Counted from the stretch's first letter, positions 44,566 to 54,392 are shown. The stretch is 64,000 nucleotides of DNA from Planococcus sp. APC 4015 (GCA_030407505.1 JASDDH010000018.1:1-64000), one strand, 5' to 3'. Numbers and translations: made by a program. The notes: a model not told the origin generated them from the letters alone.

Positions 44566-46245
44566 CTACTCGGGCATGCCCTGCTGGGTCGCGAGCAGCA
44601 CGATCCCCGAGGCGATCTCCTGCCAGTTCGACCCGCGCCGCACGAACAGGGTGCCGTCGGCGCTTCGCACCCTCATCGTCGCGATCGTCGCCCCGCCGGC
44701 GATCGAGACGGCCTGCGCCGGCCCGGTCGTCACGATGCCGGGGCCGCCGACGAGCTGCTCGAGCATGCTCGTGGACTCTCCTTCGGCCGAGAGCACGCCC
44801 AGGGTCGAATCGTCGAGCCAGGTGATGCTCCGCCCGACGCCCGTCGCCACCCCGAGATCGAGCGGCGGCCCCAGGATCGACGGGGCCCGATCGGCGCCCC
44901 GCACGATGCCCGACACCCAGACGACCGTCCGGCCGCCGACGGTGAGCAGGGCCGCGATCCGCGTGCCGTCGCGCGACACGGCCATCGCCGAGATCTGCGT
45001 CGCCTCGGGCCATGCCTCGCCGACGGCGACCGTGCGGCCGTCGGGAAGATGCCCCTGCACCGCATGGGGCGCGTCGCGCGGCACGGTCCACACGACTCCC
45101 CACGGATCGATCGTCGGTGCGATCAGCCCGGTGCGGTCGTAGGTGACGACGTCACCGCCGTCGGCGGGCACCCGCGCGACCGTGCCGTCGGCCAGCTGCA
45201 CCGCGGCCTCCGATCGATCGGCGGTCACCTGCACGGCGACGGAGTCGAGGTCGGCGAGTCGGCTGGACAGCCCCGGCACGGTCGTGAGCTCGCCGCCGGC
45301 GAGGAATCCGAAGACCTGATCGATCTGCACGAGCGGGGGGCCGGTCACGGTCGTGCGCTGCGTCTCCACCGGATCGGCCTCGAGCAGGGTGTTGCCGACG
45401 AGCATCTCGACCTCGCTCACTCCGACGGCGCCCAGGCTCGCCTCGAGCTGCGTCTGCATGCGGTCGAGGGTCTCCTGGTCGGCTCCGAGCGCCTCGGAGC
45501 TCAGCGGCACCGTCGCGACGCCGGCGACGACCGGCACCGACAGTCCCACCTCGACGCTGTCGGGGAACGCGCTCTGCACCGCCCCGGCGAGCCAGTCGCT
45601 GGACGGGCTGTTCACCAGCGCCGACGCGATGAGGGATGCCGCGCGCGATCGCGGGAACCAGCGGACGTCCGGGACGAGGTAGCGCCACGACGGATCGAAG
45701 TACGCGAGCGGATAGCTGTTGAACACATTGGCGAAGATGTTGCGATCGACGACCACGCCGTCGGGCGCCTCGGTGATCCGCCACTCGCCGTCGGACTGCT
45801 GGGCGAGCTCGAAGGTCAGCGGCGTCGTGCCTTCGGCGGCATCCTCGTACGACCCCTTCGCGTCCACCGTCGCCACCTGCGACACGAGCACCGACACCGT
45901 GTCGTCGTCGAGCACCCGCGTGACGCGCGTGCCCTGGACGTCGATGGTCACGCCGGCCGACGGCATCCACACCGTTCGGAACGCGGGCGCGAGGAACTCG
46001 CGTGCCCGCGCCCAGTCGTCGGCCGCGCCGACGCCGGCGCGGAGGAATCCGTCGACCACCTGCTCCGGTGTCGCCCCGGGCTGCGGGCGGTCGGGGATGA
46101 ACGAGACGTCGGGCGCTTCGATCTCGCTGCCGGGCTCGAGTCCCTCGTTGACACCGCCGCCGGTCGGAAGACCCGCGCAGGCCGTGAGCAGGAGCGCGAG
46201 CACCGACGCGACGAGAGCCGCCGTGAGCCGGCGCGGGCCGCTCAC
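44566..46245 (-). CDS. lpqB: MtrB-associated lipoprotein LpqB
   Basis: A 559-residue lipoprotein. Signal and lipobox LALLLTACAG near residues 18-27, a GerMN domain (about 60-330) and a C-terminal beta-propeller-like part. In mycobacteria LpqB binds the sensor domain of MtrB and tunes MtrA phosphorylation. The GTG at 46245 overlaps the mtrB stop (GTGA), indicating coupling; about 58 open codons upstream are inside mtrB and discarded. Confidence 0.93.
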   Translation of the reverse strand: MSGPRRLTAALVASVLALLLTACAGLPTGGGVNEGLEPGSEIEAPDVSFIPDRPQPGATPEQVVDGFLRAGVGAADDWARAREFLAPAFRTVWMPSAGVTIDVQGTRVTRVLDDDTVSVLVSQVATVDAKGSYEDAAEGTTPLTFELAQQSDGEWRITEAPDGVVVDRNIFANVFNSYPLAYFDPSWRYLVPDVRWFPRSRAASLIASALVNSPSSDWLAGAVQSAFPDSVEVGLSVPVVAGVATVPLSSEALGADQETLDRMQTQLEASLGAVGVSEVEMLVGNTLLEADPVETQRTTVTGPPLVQIDQVFGFLAGGELTTVPGLSSRLADLDSVAVQVTADRSEAAVQLADGTVARVPADGGDVVTYDRTGLIAPTIDPWGVVWTVPRDAPHAVQGHLPDGRTVAVGEAWPEATQISAMAVSRDGTRIAALLTVGGRTVVWVSGIVRGADRAPSILGPPLDLGVATGVGRSITWLDDSTLGVLSAEGESTSMLEQLVGGPGIVTTGPAQAVSIAGGATIATMRVRSADGTLFVRRGSNWQEIASGIVLLATQQGMPE

Positions 46246-47930
46246 CGAGCACCCCCGCTCTGTCCGTCCAGGAGCACCTGGATCGGCTGGGTGAGCCCGA
46301 GGTCGTCGATGGGTGCGTCGTCGCCGGGATCTACCGGGATCGGCGACGGCGCCGTCAGACGGGCACCCTGACGGGGCAGCGTGAGGACGAAGTTGGTTCC
46401 GCGGCCGAGCTCGGACCACACCCGCAGCTCACCGCCGTGCAGTCGCGCATCGCCGAGCGCGATCGACAGGCCCAGGCCCGTGCCCCCGATCGTGCGCTTG
46501 CGCGACGGGTCGGCACGCCAGAAGCGGTCGAACACGCGCTCGACGTCGTCGGGCCGCATCCCGAGCCCGTAGTCGCGCACGCCGATCGCGATCGCCTGCC
46601 GGTTGCTGTCGACGGTGACGACGATGGGCCTGCCCTCGCCGTGCTCGATCGCGTTGCCGAGCAGGTTGCGCACGACCCGGCGCACGCGGCGCGGGTCCAT
46701 GTCGACGGGCGAGTAGCCGCCGGGCGCAACCAGGCGCACGTCGCTGCCGTGCTGGTCGGCGAGCTGCTGCATCGAGCCGATGACGTCCTCGGCGAGGTGC
46801 GCGAGGCTCGTCGGCTCCAGCTCGAGCTGCACCGACCCGGCGTCGTAGCGGCTGATCTCGAGCAGGTCGGTCAGCAGCGTCTCGAACCGCTGCACCTGCG
46901 CGTTGAGCAGCTCGGCCGCACGGGCCGTCGTGGGGTCGAAGGTCTCGCGCTGGTCGTTGATCATGTCGGCCGCGAGCCGGATGGTCGTCAGCGGCGTCCG
47001 CAGCTCGTGCGAGACGTCCGAGACGAACCTCTGCTGCACCAGCGACAGGTCGGCGAGCTCCTTGATCTGCGACTCGATGCTGTCGGCCATGGCGTTGAAG
47101 GACCGGCCGAGCGTCGCCAGCTCGTCCTCGCCGCGTACGGGCAGGCGCACGTCGAGCTTTCCCGCCGCGAGCATCGCGCTCGATTCGGCGGCCTCGCCGA
47201 TCGGCGTCGTGACCGACCGCAGGACGAACCACGCGATGCCGCTGATGAGCAGCACCAGCACGATGCCCACGCCCCACAGCGTGCCCTGCACGAAGCCCAG
47301 GGTCTGCGACGCGCTGCTGAGGTCGTAAGCCACGAAGACCGCGTACGGCCCGACGTCGGCCAGCGGGATCGACACCTGCTGGCCGACCACGATCCCGGGA
47401 GTCGTCGTGCCGCCCGCGGCGGGGAGCGCCACGGACTGCCAGTACTGCTGCGTCGGGTTGTCCTCGACCTGCTGGCGCAGCTCGGGGGTCACGACGTCTT
47501 CGATCTCGGCGCCGGCCGCCAGGCCCTGCGGCGCGATCGTGGACGGCGTGGAATCGATGCGGTAGATGCGGATGCCGTCGCCCGACGCCTGCATGAGCAG
47601 GTTCTGCCCGACGTCGCTGACGAGCGTCTGCAGCTGGACCGAATCGCCGAGCACGGTGGAGTTGAGCGTCTCCTGCGCGACGATCGTGGCCCGCCGAGAG
47701 TCCGCCAGGATCTGCTCCTTGCGCGAGCCGAACAAGTCGTTCTGGATCGAGATCGCCATCCACAGGCACGCCACCACCACCGCGAGCGCCGTCAGGGCGA
47801 GGGTCACCAGGATCGTCCGGAACCGCAGCGAACGACGCCACAGCATCGACAGGCTGTCGGGCCAGGACCGCCAGTCCCGCCAGTCGATCGACGGGACCCG
47901 GGCGAACGCACCCGTGTCCGGCGCGGTCAT
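46242..47930 (-). CDS. mtrB: Sensor histidine kinase MtrB
   Basis: A 562-residue membrane kinase of the essential MtrAB system controlling cell-wall and division genes. TM1 about 38-60, an extracytoplasmic sensor (about 61-215), TM2 about 219-239, HAMP (240-292), HisKA with VSDVSHELRTPL (His308), HATPase (NLLGNAIEHGEG, DYGLGM, GGTGLGLSI). A Pro/Asp-rich C-terminal tail follows. ATG 47930 is 7 nt after the mtrA stop; a start 14 codons upstream would overlap mtrA. Confidence 0.96.
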   Translation of the reverse strand: MTAPDTGAFARVPSIDWRDWRSWPDSLSMLWRRSLRFRTILVTLALTALAVVVACLWMAISIQNDLFGSRKEQILADSRRATIVAQETLNSTVLGDSVQLQTLVSDVGQNLLMQASGDGIRIYRIDSTPSTIAPQGLAAGAEIEDVVTPELRQQVEDNPTQQYWQSVALPAAGGTTTPGIVVGQQVSIPLADVGPYAVFVAYDLSSASQTLGFVQGTLWGVGIVLVLLISGIAWFVLRSVTTPIGEAAESSAMLAAGKLDVRLPVRGEDELATLGRSFNAMADSIESQIKELADLSLVQQRFVSDVSHELRTPLTTIRLAADMINDQRETFDPTTARAAELLNAQVQRFETLLTDLLEISRYDAGSVQLELEPTSLAHLAEDVIGSMQQLADQHGSDVRLVAPGGYSPVDMDPRRVRRVVRNLLGNAIEHGEGRPIVVTVDSNRQAIAIGVRDYGLGMRPDDVERVFDRFWRADPSRKRTIGGTGLGLSIALGDARLHGGELRVWSELGRGTNFVLTLPRQGARLTAPSPIPVDPGDDAPIDDLGLTQPIQVLLDGQSGGAR

Positions 47931-47937
47931 CGCGGAC

Positions 47938-48618
47938 TCAGACGACGGCACCGGCGCGGTAGCCGACACCACGCACGGTCGTCACGATCTTGGGATTGTC
48001 GGGGTCCTTCTCGACCTTGGCGCGCAGGCGCTGCACGTGGACGTTGACCAGGCGGGTGTCGGCCTTGTAGTGATAGCCCCACACCTGCTCCAGCAGCATC
48101 TCGCGGGAGAACACCTGCTGCGGCTTGGAGGCGAGCGCCACCAGCAGCTCGAACTCCAACGGCGTCAACGCGATGACCTCGTCGGCGCGGCGCACCTCGT
48201 GCGCGGCGACGTCGACCGAGAGGTCGCCGATGCGCAGGGTGTCCCCCGCCGACTGCGTTACGGGACGCAGGCGCGTGCGGATGCGGGCGACCAGCTCTTT
48301 GGGATTGAACGGCTTGACGATGTAGTCGTCGGCGCCGACCTCGAGACCGCGCACCACGTCGGCGGTGTCGGTACGGGCGGTGAGCATGATGATCGGGATG
48401 CCGGACTCGGCCCGCACACGCGTGCAGATCTCGATGCCGTCCATTCCGGGGAGCATGAGATCGAGGAGGATGAGGTCGGGCCGCTCGCTGCGCCACACGT
48501 CGACCGCCTTCGCGCCGTCGGCGCAGAAGACGGTGTCGAAGCCTTCGGTGCGCAGCACGATGCCGATCATCTCGGCGAGCGCGGTGTCATCGTCGACCAC
48601 CAGGATCCGTGAAGTCAT
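47938..48618 (-). CDS. mtrA: Response regulator MtrA
   Basis: A 226-residue OmpR-type regulator. Receiver (1-115) with acidic pocket DDD (9-11), phosphoacceptor Asp53 (LLDLMLPG) and Lys in IVKPFNPKE; winged helix (about 130-224) with LTPLEFELL and RLVNVHVQRLRAKVE. First gene of mtrA-mtrB-lpqB-comF; unlike in Mycobacterium, tmk is not adjacent. ATG 48618 with AAGGAA about 14 nt ahead; TACTCT at 48684-48689 may be the promoter. Confidence 0.97.
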   Translation of the reverse strand: MTSRILVVDDDTALAEMIGIVLRTEGFDTVFCADGAKAVDVWRSERPDLILLDLMLPGMDGIEICTRVRAESGIPIIMLTARTDTADVVRGLEVGADDYIVKPFNPKELVARIRTRLRPVTQSAGDTLRIGDLSVDVAAHEVRRADEVIALTPLEFELLVALASKPQQVFSREMLLEQVWGYHYKADTRLVNVHVQRLRAKVEKDPDNPKIVTTVRGVGYRAGAVV

Positions 48619-48683
48619 CTGACGGGTTCGTTCCTTTTCGTCCGGCCGGGTCGCCGCCCCGGCGACACCCGTGCGCTTTCCAC

Positions 48684-48689
48684 AGAGTA
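48684..48689 (-). promoter_or_regulatory. Candidate -10 of the mtrAB operon
   Basis: TACTCT (minus strand); leader of about 58 nt to ATG 48618. Confidence 0.4.
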
Positions 48690-48804
48690 GTCGACGCGAC
48701 CTGTGCACGCGGCGTACGCGTCCTGCTTGATCGCCGAGGACGTCCGAGGGGTGTGACACGATGGACGGAGCCTGCGACGACGCCTCGCATGAGGAGGAGC
48801 CCCC

Positions 48805-50061
48805 GTGACCGCTTACCCGGCCTGGACGCCGGCATCCCGACCAGGGATCGTGCCGCTGCATCCACTCTCGTTCGGCACCATTCTGGGACGCTCGTTCGTC
48901 GCCCTCCGGCAGAACCCGCGGGTCCTCCTGGGCTTCGCCCTCGTCGTCCAGACGGTGGCCTACCTCGTCGTGCTGGTCGCGCTGGGCTTCGTGACCTTCG
49001 GCGCCTTCAGCCGGCTCGACACGCTGCGCCCGGGCACCGACGAGTTCGAGACTGTGATGGCGGGCTCCGTGGCGATCGTCCTCGCCGCCGGGCTCGTGCT
49101 CGGACTCGCGTCGGGGGCCCTCACCCTCGTGGTCCAGGGCGTCGTCGTCGTCGAGGTCACGCGCGCGGTCGTCGCGGAGCGCCTCACGCTCGGGGCCCTG
49201 TGGCAGCGGGTGAAGCCCGCGATCTGGCGCCTCATCGGCTACTCCCTTCTGGTGGTGGTGGCCGCGATCGCCGCACTCGGAGTGCTCGGGGCGATCGTCG
49301 CGGTGATCGCGATCGTCGCGGTGCCGCTCGCCATCGCCCTCGCCGTGATGGTGGTGCTGGCTCTCATCCCCCTCGTGTGGTGGCTCATGATCAAGCTCCT
49401 GCTCGTTCCGGCGGTCATCCTCATCGAGGGCGCGACGATCCGCGCCGCGATCGCCCGCTCGTGGACGCTCGTGCGGGGCCGCTTCTGGTCGTCGCTCGGG
49501 GTGATCGTGCTGATCTCGATGATCTTCGGCGTCGTGAGCCAGGCCGTGAGCCTCCCGTTCTCATTCCTCTCGGCGGGACTGTCGACCGTCATCGCCCCCA
49601 CCGGCGAGGTCGACACGTCGGGCATCATCACGCTGGTCGTGTCGCTCGTGCTCGCGTACGCGGTGCTGCTGCTCCTCCAGTCGATCGCCGTGGTCGTGCA
49701 GTCCACCGCGACGGCGCTCATCTACGTCGACTGCCGCATGCGGCGCGAAGGTCTCGACCTCGACCTGCTCGAGTACGTCGAGAAACGGGATGCCGGTGTG
49801 TCGCCGCTTCCCGACCCCTACCGTCAGAGCATCGGTCGCGATCAGCCGTCGCCGTACCTTCCACCTGCCGTGCCGATGCCGTATCCCGGCCCGCCCGCCG
49901 CCTACGCACCCCCGCCGGCGTCGCCGGCCGCGCCTCCGTACGCGTACCCGCCGCAGGCGGCGCCCGGGTCGGCCTCGCCCGCGGCGACACCCTCCGCTCC
50001 TCCCGCACCGACGCAGTGGGCGGCGCCCGGCTCGGGCGAGGCGGGTCGACCCGCGCCGTGA
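48805..50061 (+). CDS. Integral membrane protein with Pro-rich tail (GDPD membrane-domain/DUF7847-like)
   Basis: A 418-residue protein with about six long hydrophobic segments between residues 40 and 310 and a cytosolic Pro/Ala/Tyr-rich tail (about 345-418). FGTILGRSFVALRQNPRVLLG at the N-terminus and the central IEGATIRAAIARSWTLVRGRFW are typical of actinobacterial glycerophosphodiester-phosphodiesterase membrane-domain relatives, which lack the catalytic domain. First gene of the MoxR operon; its stop overlaps the next gene (GTGA). GAGGAGGAG precedes GTG 48805. Confidence 0.82.
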   Translation: MTAYPAWTPASRPGIVPLHPLSFGTILGRSFVALRQNPRVLLGFALVVQTVAYLVVLVALGFVTFGAFSRLDTLRPGTDEFETVMAGSVAIVLAAGLVLGLASGALTLVVQGVVVVEVTRAVVAERLTLGALWQRVKPAIWRLIGYSLLVVVAAIAALGVLGAIVAVIAIVAVPLAIALAVMVVLALIPLVWWLMIKLLLVPAVILIEGATIRAAIARSWTLVRGRFWSSLGVIVLISMIFGVVSQAVSLPFSFLSAGLSTVIAPTGEVDTSGIITLVVSLVLAYAVLLLLQSIAVVVQSTATALIYVDCRMRREGLDLDLLEYVEKRDAGVSPLPDPYRQSIGRDQPSPYLPPAVPMPYPGPPAAYAPPPASPAAPPYAYPPQAAPGSASPAATPSAPPAPTQWAAPGSGEAGRPAP

Positions 50062-50723
50062 CGTCGATGCGCCTGAGCGCGATCCCCCTCGTGCCCGACG
50101 GCGACGAAGCCCGCGAGTGGGCCGAGCGGGAACTCTCCGATCCGGTCTATCGCGAAGCGGAGCCGACACTCCTGGACCGCATCGCCCGCGCCGTCGCGGA
50201 CTTCATCGGCGGTCTGTTCGAGACCGAGGTCGACGGTCAGTGGGGCCTCCTCCTCGCCCTCCTCGCCGCCGCGATCGTCGTCGTCATCATCGTCGCGGCC
50301 TTCCTGGTGTGGGGTCTGCCCCGGTCGACCAGGCGGGTTCCGCCGCCGACGGCGACGCTGTTCGGCGACGCCGATGCGCGATCCTCGGCAGAGCTCCGGG
50401 CCGCAGCGACCGCCCAGGCCGCCGCCGGCGAATGGGAGGAGGCCATCGTGCTGCGCTTCCGCGCGCTCGCACGGGCACTGACCGAGCGCGGCGTCGTCGA
50501 GACGCCTCCCGGCACGACGGTCCACGGGTTCGCACGCGCGGCGGGCAGGGCGTTCCCGGCATCCACTGACGCACTCGAAGCCGCGGCCGCCGCTTTCGAC
50601 GACGTGCGCTATCTGCGCCGGCGCGGGACGAGCGGACTGTACGCACGCGTCGTCGACGTGGACGACGCCATCGCCGATGCTTCGCCGACGCGCGAGCGCC
50701 ATGCTGTCGGAGCGACCCCGTGA
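50058..50723 (+). CDS. DUF4129 membrane protein
   Basis: A 221-residue single-pass protein: TM about 72-98, then a cytosolic DUF4129 domain (EWEEAIVLRFRALARALTERG and FDDVRYLRRRGTSGLYARV). DUF4129 proteins accompany MoxR ATPases and transglutaminase-like proteins; the role is unknown. GTG 50058 overlaps the preceding stop and its own stop overlaps the next start (GTGA both times), so five genes in a row are translationally coupled or nearly so. Confidence 0.87.
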   Translation: MTSMRLSAIPLVPDGDEAREWAERELSDPVYREAEPTLLDRIARAVADFIGGLFETEVDGQWGLLLALLAAAIVVVIIVAAFLVWGLPRSTRRVPPPTATLFGDADARSSAELRAAATAQAAAGEWEEAIVLRFRALARALTERGVVETPPGTTVHGFARAAGRAFPASTDALEAAAAAFDDVRYLRRRGTSGLYARVVDVDDAIADASPTRERHAVGATP

Positions 50724-51910
50724 CCGCCGTCGAGACCGGCCACGAGGTGAGTGCCCGGCGCACGACGCGCAGCCGCCGGGTGACGGTCTGGATCGCGATC
50801 GGCGTCGCCCTGCTCGTGGTCGGAGGCATCGGCGGAGCACTGGGCGGACTCGGCGAGTGGAACGAGCGCGACGCCCTGGATCCCGAATCGGCCGGCGCCC
50901 TCGGCACCCGCGCCGTCGTCGAGCTGCTCCGCGACCAGGGTGTCGACGTCGTCATCGCCCGCGCACGGGACGACGCCGAGCGCGCGCTCCGAGACGACGA
51001 CGCGACGCTCGTGCTCCCCGACGCCCCCGCGCTGTCGGACGACGGTCTCGCCCGGCTCGGAGACGCGGCCACCGACGTGGTGCTGGTCGAGCCCCGCTCG
51101 CGCGACCTGCGCGTCTTCCTCCCCGGCACCGCGACGGCCGGCGTCGCACTCGACTCCCCCGTCGACCCGGCATGCGACCTGGCCGAAGCCGAGCGCTCGG
51201 GCCCCGTCGCGCCCGGCCGCACGTTCGAGGCCGGCGGCGGGGCGATCACGGCGTGCTACCCGTCCGGCGAGGGCGCGGGCCTGCTCGTGCGCGACGACGG
51301 CGAGCGCCGCCTGTCGGCCGTCGACGGCCGCACCCTCTTCGTCAACGAGACCCTGGCCGACGACGGCAACGCCGCGCTCGCCCTCAACCTGATGGGCCGC
51401 CACGCCCGTGTCGTCTGGTACGTCCCGAGCCTCGGCGACACCGATCTCGAGACCGCTCAGCCCTCGCTCGGCGACCTCACGCCGCCGTGGGTGAGCCCCG
51501 TGATCGTGCTGCTGCTGACGGCGGGCGTCACAGCGGGCATCTGGCGCGGCCGTCGATTCGGCCCCCTCGTCGCCGAACGACTGCCCGTCACCGTGCGGGC
51601 TGCCGAGACCACCGAGGGCCGCGGGCGCCTCTACGCCCGCGCCCGCGACGCGAGTCACGCCGCCGACCAGCTGCGCATCGGCGCCCTCGGACGACTGAGC
51701 CGCGTGCTCGCCCTCGGGAAGGCTGCCTCGGCGACCGAGATCGCGGATGCCGTGGCGATCCGCACCGGCTTCGACCGCGGCGCTGTGCGCGGCATCCTGA
51801 TCGACGAGATCCCCGCCGGCGACGGCGAACTGCTCACCCTGCGGGCGCGCCTGCGCGACCTCGAAGACGCCGTCGATGCGGCCGTCCGACCGGAAAGGAC
51901 CACCCGATGA
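50720..51910 (+). CDS. DUF4350 membrane protein
   Basis: A 396-residue protein with TM segments at about 20-42 and 256-276. The part between them (GALGTRAVVELLRDQGVDV...VLVEPRSRDLRVF) is an extracytoplasmic Rossmann-like DUF4350 domain; the C-terminal cytosolic piece begins RGRRFGPLV and is helical. Typical member of the MoxR-DUF58 gene cluster, function unknown. GTG 50720 overlaps the previous stop; the stop overlaps moxR (ATGA). Confidence 0.88.
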   Translation: MTAVETGHEVSARRTTRSRRVTVWIAIGVALLVVGGIGGALGGLGEWNERDALDPESAGALGTRAVVELLRDQGVDVVIARARDDAERALRDDDATLVLPDAPALSDDGLARLGDAATDVVLVEPRSRDLRVFLPGTATAGVALDSPVDPACDLAEAERSGPVAPGRTFEAGGGAITACYPSGEGAGLLVRDDGERRLSAVDGRTLFVNETLADDGNAALALNLMGRHARVVWYVPSLGDTDLETAQPSLGDLTPPWVSPVIVLLLTAGVTAGIWRGRRFGPLVAERLPVTVRAAETTEGRGRLYARARDASHAADQLRIGALGRLSRVLALGKAASATEIADAVAIRTGFDRGAVRGILIDEIPAGDGELLTLRARLRDLEDAVDAAVRPERTTR

Positions 51911-52899
51911 CCGACCTCCCACCCCGCCCCGCCGACCCACCCGCCGACGACGCGGCGCTGCGGGACGTCATGAACCGCGTACGCCACGAGGTCGGCAAGG
52001 CCGTCGTCGGCCAGGACGGCACGGTCACCGGCCTCCTGATCGCCGTCCTCGCCCGAGGGCACGTGCTGCTCGAAGGAGTCCCCGGCGTCGCCAAGACCCT
52101 GCTCGTGCGCTCGTTCAGCGCGGCGCTGGGCCTGTCCACCACCCGAATCCAGTTCACCCCCGACCTCATGCCGGGAGACGTGTCGGGTTCGCTCGTCTAC
52201 GACGCGAAGGCGGGCGAGTTCGAGTTCCGCGAGGGGCCGGTGTTCACCAACATCCTGCTCGCCGACGAGATCAACCGCACACCGCCCAAGACCCAGTCGG
52301 CGCTGCTGGAGGCGATGGAGGAGCGCCAGGTCTCCACCGACGGCGTCACCCGCGCGCTCCCCGATCCGTTCCTCGTCGCCGCGACGCAGAACCCCGTCGA
52401 GCACGAGGGCACGTACACGCTGCCCGAAGCGCAACTGGACCGCTTCCTGCTGAAGCTCGTGGTCGACATCCCTCCGCGCGATGCAGAACTCGCGGTGCTC
52501 CGCCGCCATGCCGAGGGCTTCGATCCACGCGACCTCGCCGCAGCCGGGCTCCGCCCCGTGGCGAGCGCGCACGAGCTGCGCGCCGCCCAGCGGGCGGCGG
52601 CATCCGTCACCGTGTCCGACGACGTGCTGGGCTACCTCGTCGACCTCGCCCGGGCCACCCGCGAGAGCCCATCGGTCGAGATCGGCGTCAGTCCGCGCGC
52701 CTCGACGGCCCTGCTCGCCGCAGCGAAGGCCTGGGCCTGGCTCGGCGGGTACCCCGCGATCACCCCCGATCACGTGCAGACCATGCTCGTTCCGACGTGG
52801 CGGCACCGCATCCGGCTGCGGCCCGACGCCGAGCTCGAGGGCGTCTCCATCGACGCCGTGCTCGCGTCGGTCGTGCAGCAGACCAGGGTGCCGATTTGA
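51907..52899 (+). CDS. moxR: MoxR family AAA+ ATPase
   Basis: A 330-residue AAA+ chaperone-like ATPase. Walker A GVPGVAKT (near 53-60), Walker B LLADEINR followed by PPKTQSALLEAMEERQ, sensor 1 VAATQNP and sensor 2 in the VSPRASTALL lid. MoxR proteins act with the DUF58 (VWA-like) partner, encoded directly downstream, in folding or metal insertion of envelope complexes. ATG 51907 overlaps the DUF4350 stop. Confidence 0.95.
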   Translation: MTDLPPRPADPPADDAALRDVMNRVRHEVGKAVVGQDGTVTGLLIAVLARGHVLLEGVPGVAKTLLVRSFSAALGLSTTRIQFTPDLMPGDVSGSLVYDAKAGEFEFREGPVFTNILLADEINRTPPKTQSALLEAMEERQVSTDGVTRALPDPFLVAATQNPVEHEGTYTLPEAQLDRFLLKLVVDIPPRDAELAVLRRHAEGFDPRDLAAAGLRPVASAHELRAAQRAAASVTVSDDVLGYLVDLARATRESPSVEIGVSPRASTALLAAAKAWAWLGGYPAITPDHVQTMLVPTWRHRIRLRPDAELEGVSIDAVLASVVQQTRVPI

Positions 52900-52948
52900 T
52901 GCGAGACGGATCGATGTCGCGAAGCGGCGTTGATGCGTCTCGGATCAA

Positions 52949-52985
52949 GGTCGAGTAGCGCCGCGAAGCGCCGCGTACCGAAACC
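52949..52985. repeat. REP-like intergenic palindromic element
   Basis: In the 97-nt gap between moxR and the DUF58 gene, GGTCGAGTAGCG...CGCGTACCGAAACC encloses a tandem GCGCCGCG-AA-GCGCCGCG. I recognise this as close to a repeat that recurs between genes in Microbacterium-type genomes (GGTTTCGATACGC...GCTACTCGACC on the other strand). Only this copy was found in the window. A separate pair CGAGACG/CGTCTCG (52902-52908, 52936-52942) lies just before it. Confidence 0.45.
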
Positions 52986-52996
52986 CGAAGGAGCCC

Positions 52997-54298
52997 ATGT
53001 ACCTCAGCGGTCGCTCACCCCTGCTCGTCGCCCTCGGCGTCGTGCCCGTCGTGCTGCTCTCGCTCGCAGGAGTCGACGCGTGGATCGCGGCCGCCGGGTG
53101 GATCCTGCTCTGCGTCGTGGCGATCCTCGCCGACGCCGCGTTCGCTCCAGACCCCCGGTCGCTCGAGATCGAGCGCACGCTCCCCCGGCGCGTGCTGCTC
53201 GGCGAACAGGTGCGGACGAGCCTCCGACTGCGCAACACGGGCTCGCGCGCCCTGCGCGGTCGGGTGCGGGATGCCTGGCAGCCCACGGCCGGCGCCCCGC
53301 CGGAGCGGTCGGTGATCGACATCCCCTCGGGTGAGAGTCGCGTCGTCCAGGTGCCGCTGCTCCCCCGCCGGCGAGGAGAGCTGCGATCGCTGTTCGTGGT
53401 GGTGCGATCCGATGGCCCCCTGCGTCTCGCGGGTCGACAACGGCGACTGGACGCCCCGGGCGCCGTGCGTGTGCTGCCGCCGTTCACATCGCGTCGGCAC
53501 CTCCCGTCGCGACTGGCCCGCCTGCGCGAACTCGACGGATCGACGAGCCTCCAGGTGCGCGGGCAGGGCACGGAGTTCGACAGTCTGCGCGAGTACGTGC
53601 GCGGCGACGATGTGCGCTCGATCGACTGGCGCGCCACCGCACGCTCGTCGAGCACCATGCTGCGCACGTGGCGACCCGAGCGAGACCGTCACGTCGTGAT
53701 CGTCATCGACACAGGACGCACCGCGGCCGCGCGTGTGGGGGACGGCGTTCGACTGGATGCCGCGATGGAGGCCGCGCTGCTGCTCGCGGCCCTGGCCAAC
53801 CGCGCCGGGGACCACGTGCACCTCGTGATGTTCGACCGGGCACCCCGCGCCCGGGTGACCAGCGTCGACGGACCCTCGCTGCTTCCGGCACTCGTCGACG
53901 CGATGGCCACCGTCGAACCTCAGCTGATCGACACCGATTGGGATGCCGCTTTCGCCGCCGCGCGGGCGCTGACATCTCGCCCCGCCCTCGTGGTGGTGCT
54001 GACCGCGCAGGACGCCGTGGAGTCGTCGCGCGGGTTCCTTGGGTCGCTTCCGGCAGTCGCCCGACGCGCCCACGTGCTCGTGGGGACGGTCACCGATGAG
54101 CCTGCACCGCCCGTGTCGCGACCGGATGCCACCGACGTGTACCGCGAAGCGGCGGCCGAGCGCGCCGCCCGCGAGGCGGCGCGCGTCGCGGCGGCCATGG
54201 CGCGCGCCGGAGCCGAGGCGATCGCCGACACCCCCGAATCCCTGCCTCCTCGCATCGCGGACCGCTACCTCGCCCTGAAGGCGGCCGGTCGGCTCTGA
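52997..54298 (+). CDS. DUF58 domain protein, MoxR partner
   Basis: A 433-residue protein with two TM helices near the N-terminus (about 8-47), a beta-rich stretch, and the DUF58 signature LREYVRGDDVRSIDWRATAR (near 196-215) followed by a VWA-like domain (VVIVIDTGRT with a MIDAS-like Asp). C-terminal Ala/Arg-rich helix. Pairs with MoxR. Ribosome-binding site AAGGAG before ATG 52997. The gap to moxR contains the REP-like element, the only break in the otherwise overlapping operon. Confidence 0.9.
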   Translation: MYLSGRSPLLVALGVVPVVLLSLAGVDAWIAAAGWILLCVVAILADAAFAPDPRSLEIERTLPRRVLLGEQVRTSLRLRNTGSRALRGRVRDAWQPTAGAPPERSVIDIPSGESRVVQVPLLPRRRGELRSLFVVVRSDGPLRLAGRQRRLDAPGAVRVLPPFTSRRHLPSRLARLRELDGSTSLQVRGQGTEFDSLREYVRGDDVRSIDWRATARSSSTMLRTWRPERDRHVVIVIDTGRTAAARVGDGVRLDAAMEAALLLAALANRAGDHVHLVMFDRAPRARVTSVDGPSLLPALVDAMATVEPQLIDTDWDAAFAAARALTSRPALVVVLTAQDAVESSRGFLGSLPAVARRAHVLVGTVTDEPAPPVSRPDATDVYREAAAERAAREAARVAAAMARAGAEAIADTPESLPPRIADRYLALKAAGRL

Positions 54299-54392
54299 CC
54301 CCGACATGACGGGCGAGGGAACGGACGTCGACAATGTGACGCACCGCGTCCTCGGCGCGCGTCGCAGCCTGGGAAACCCCTGAGCTAAGCGC

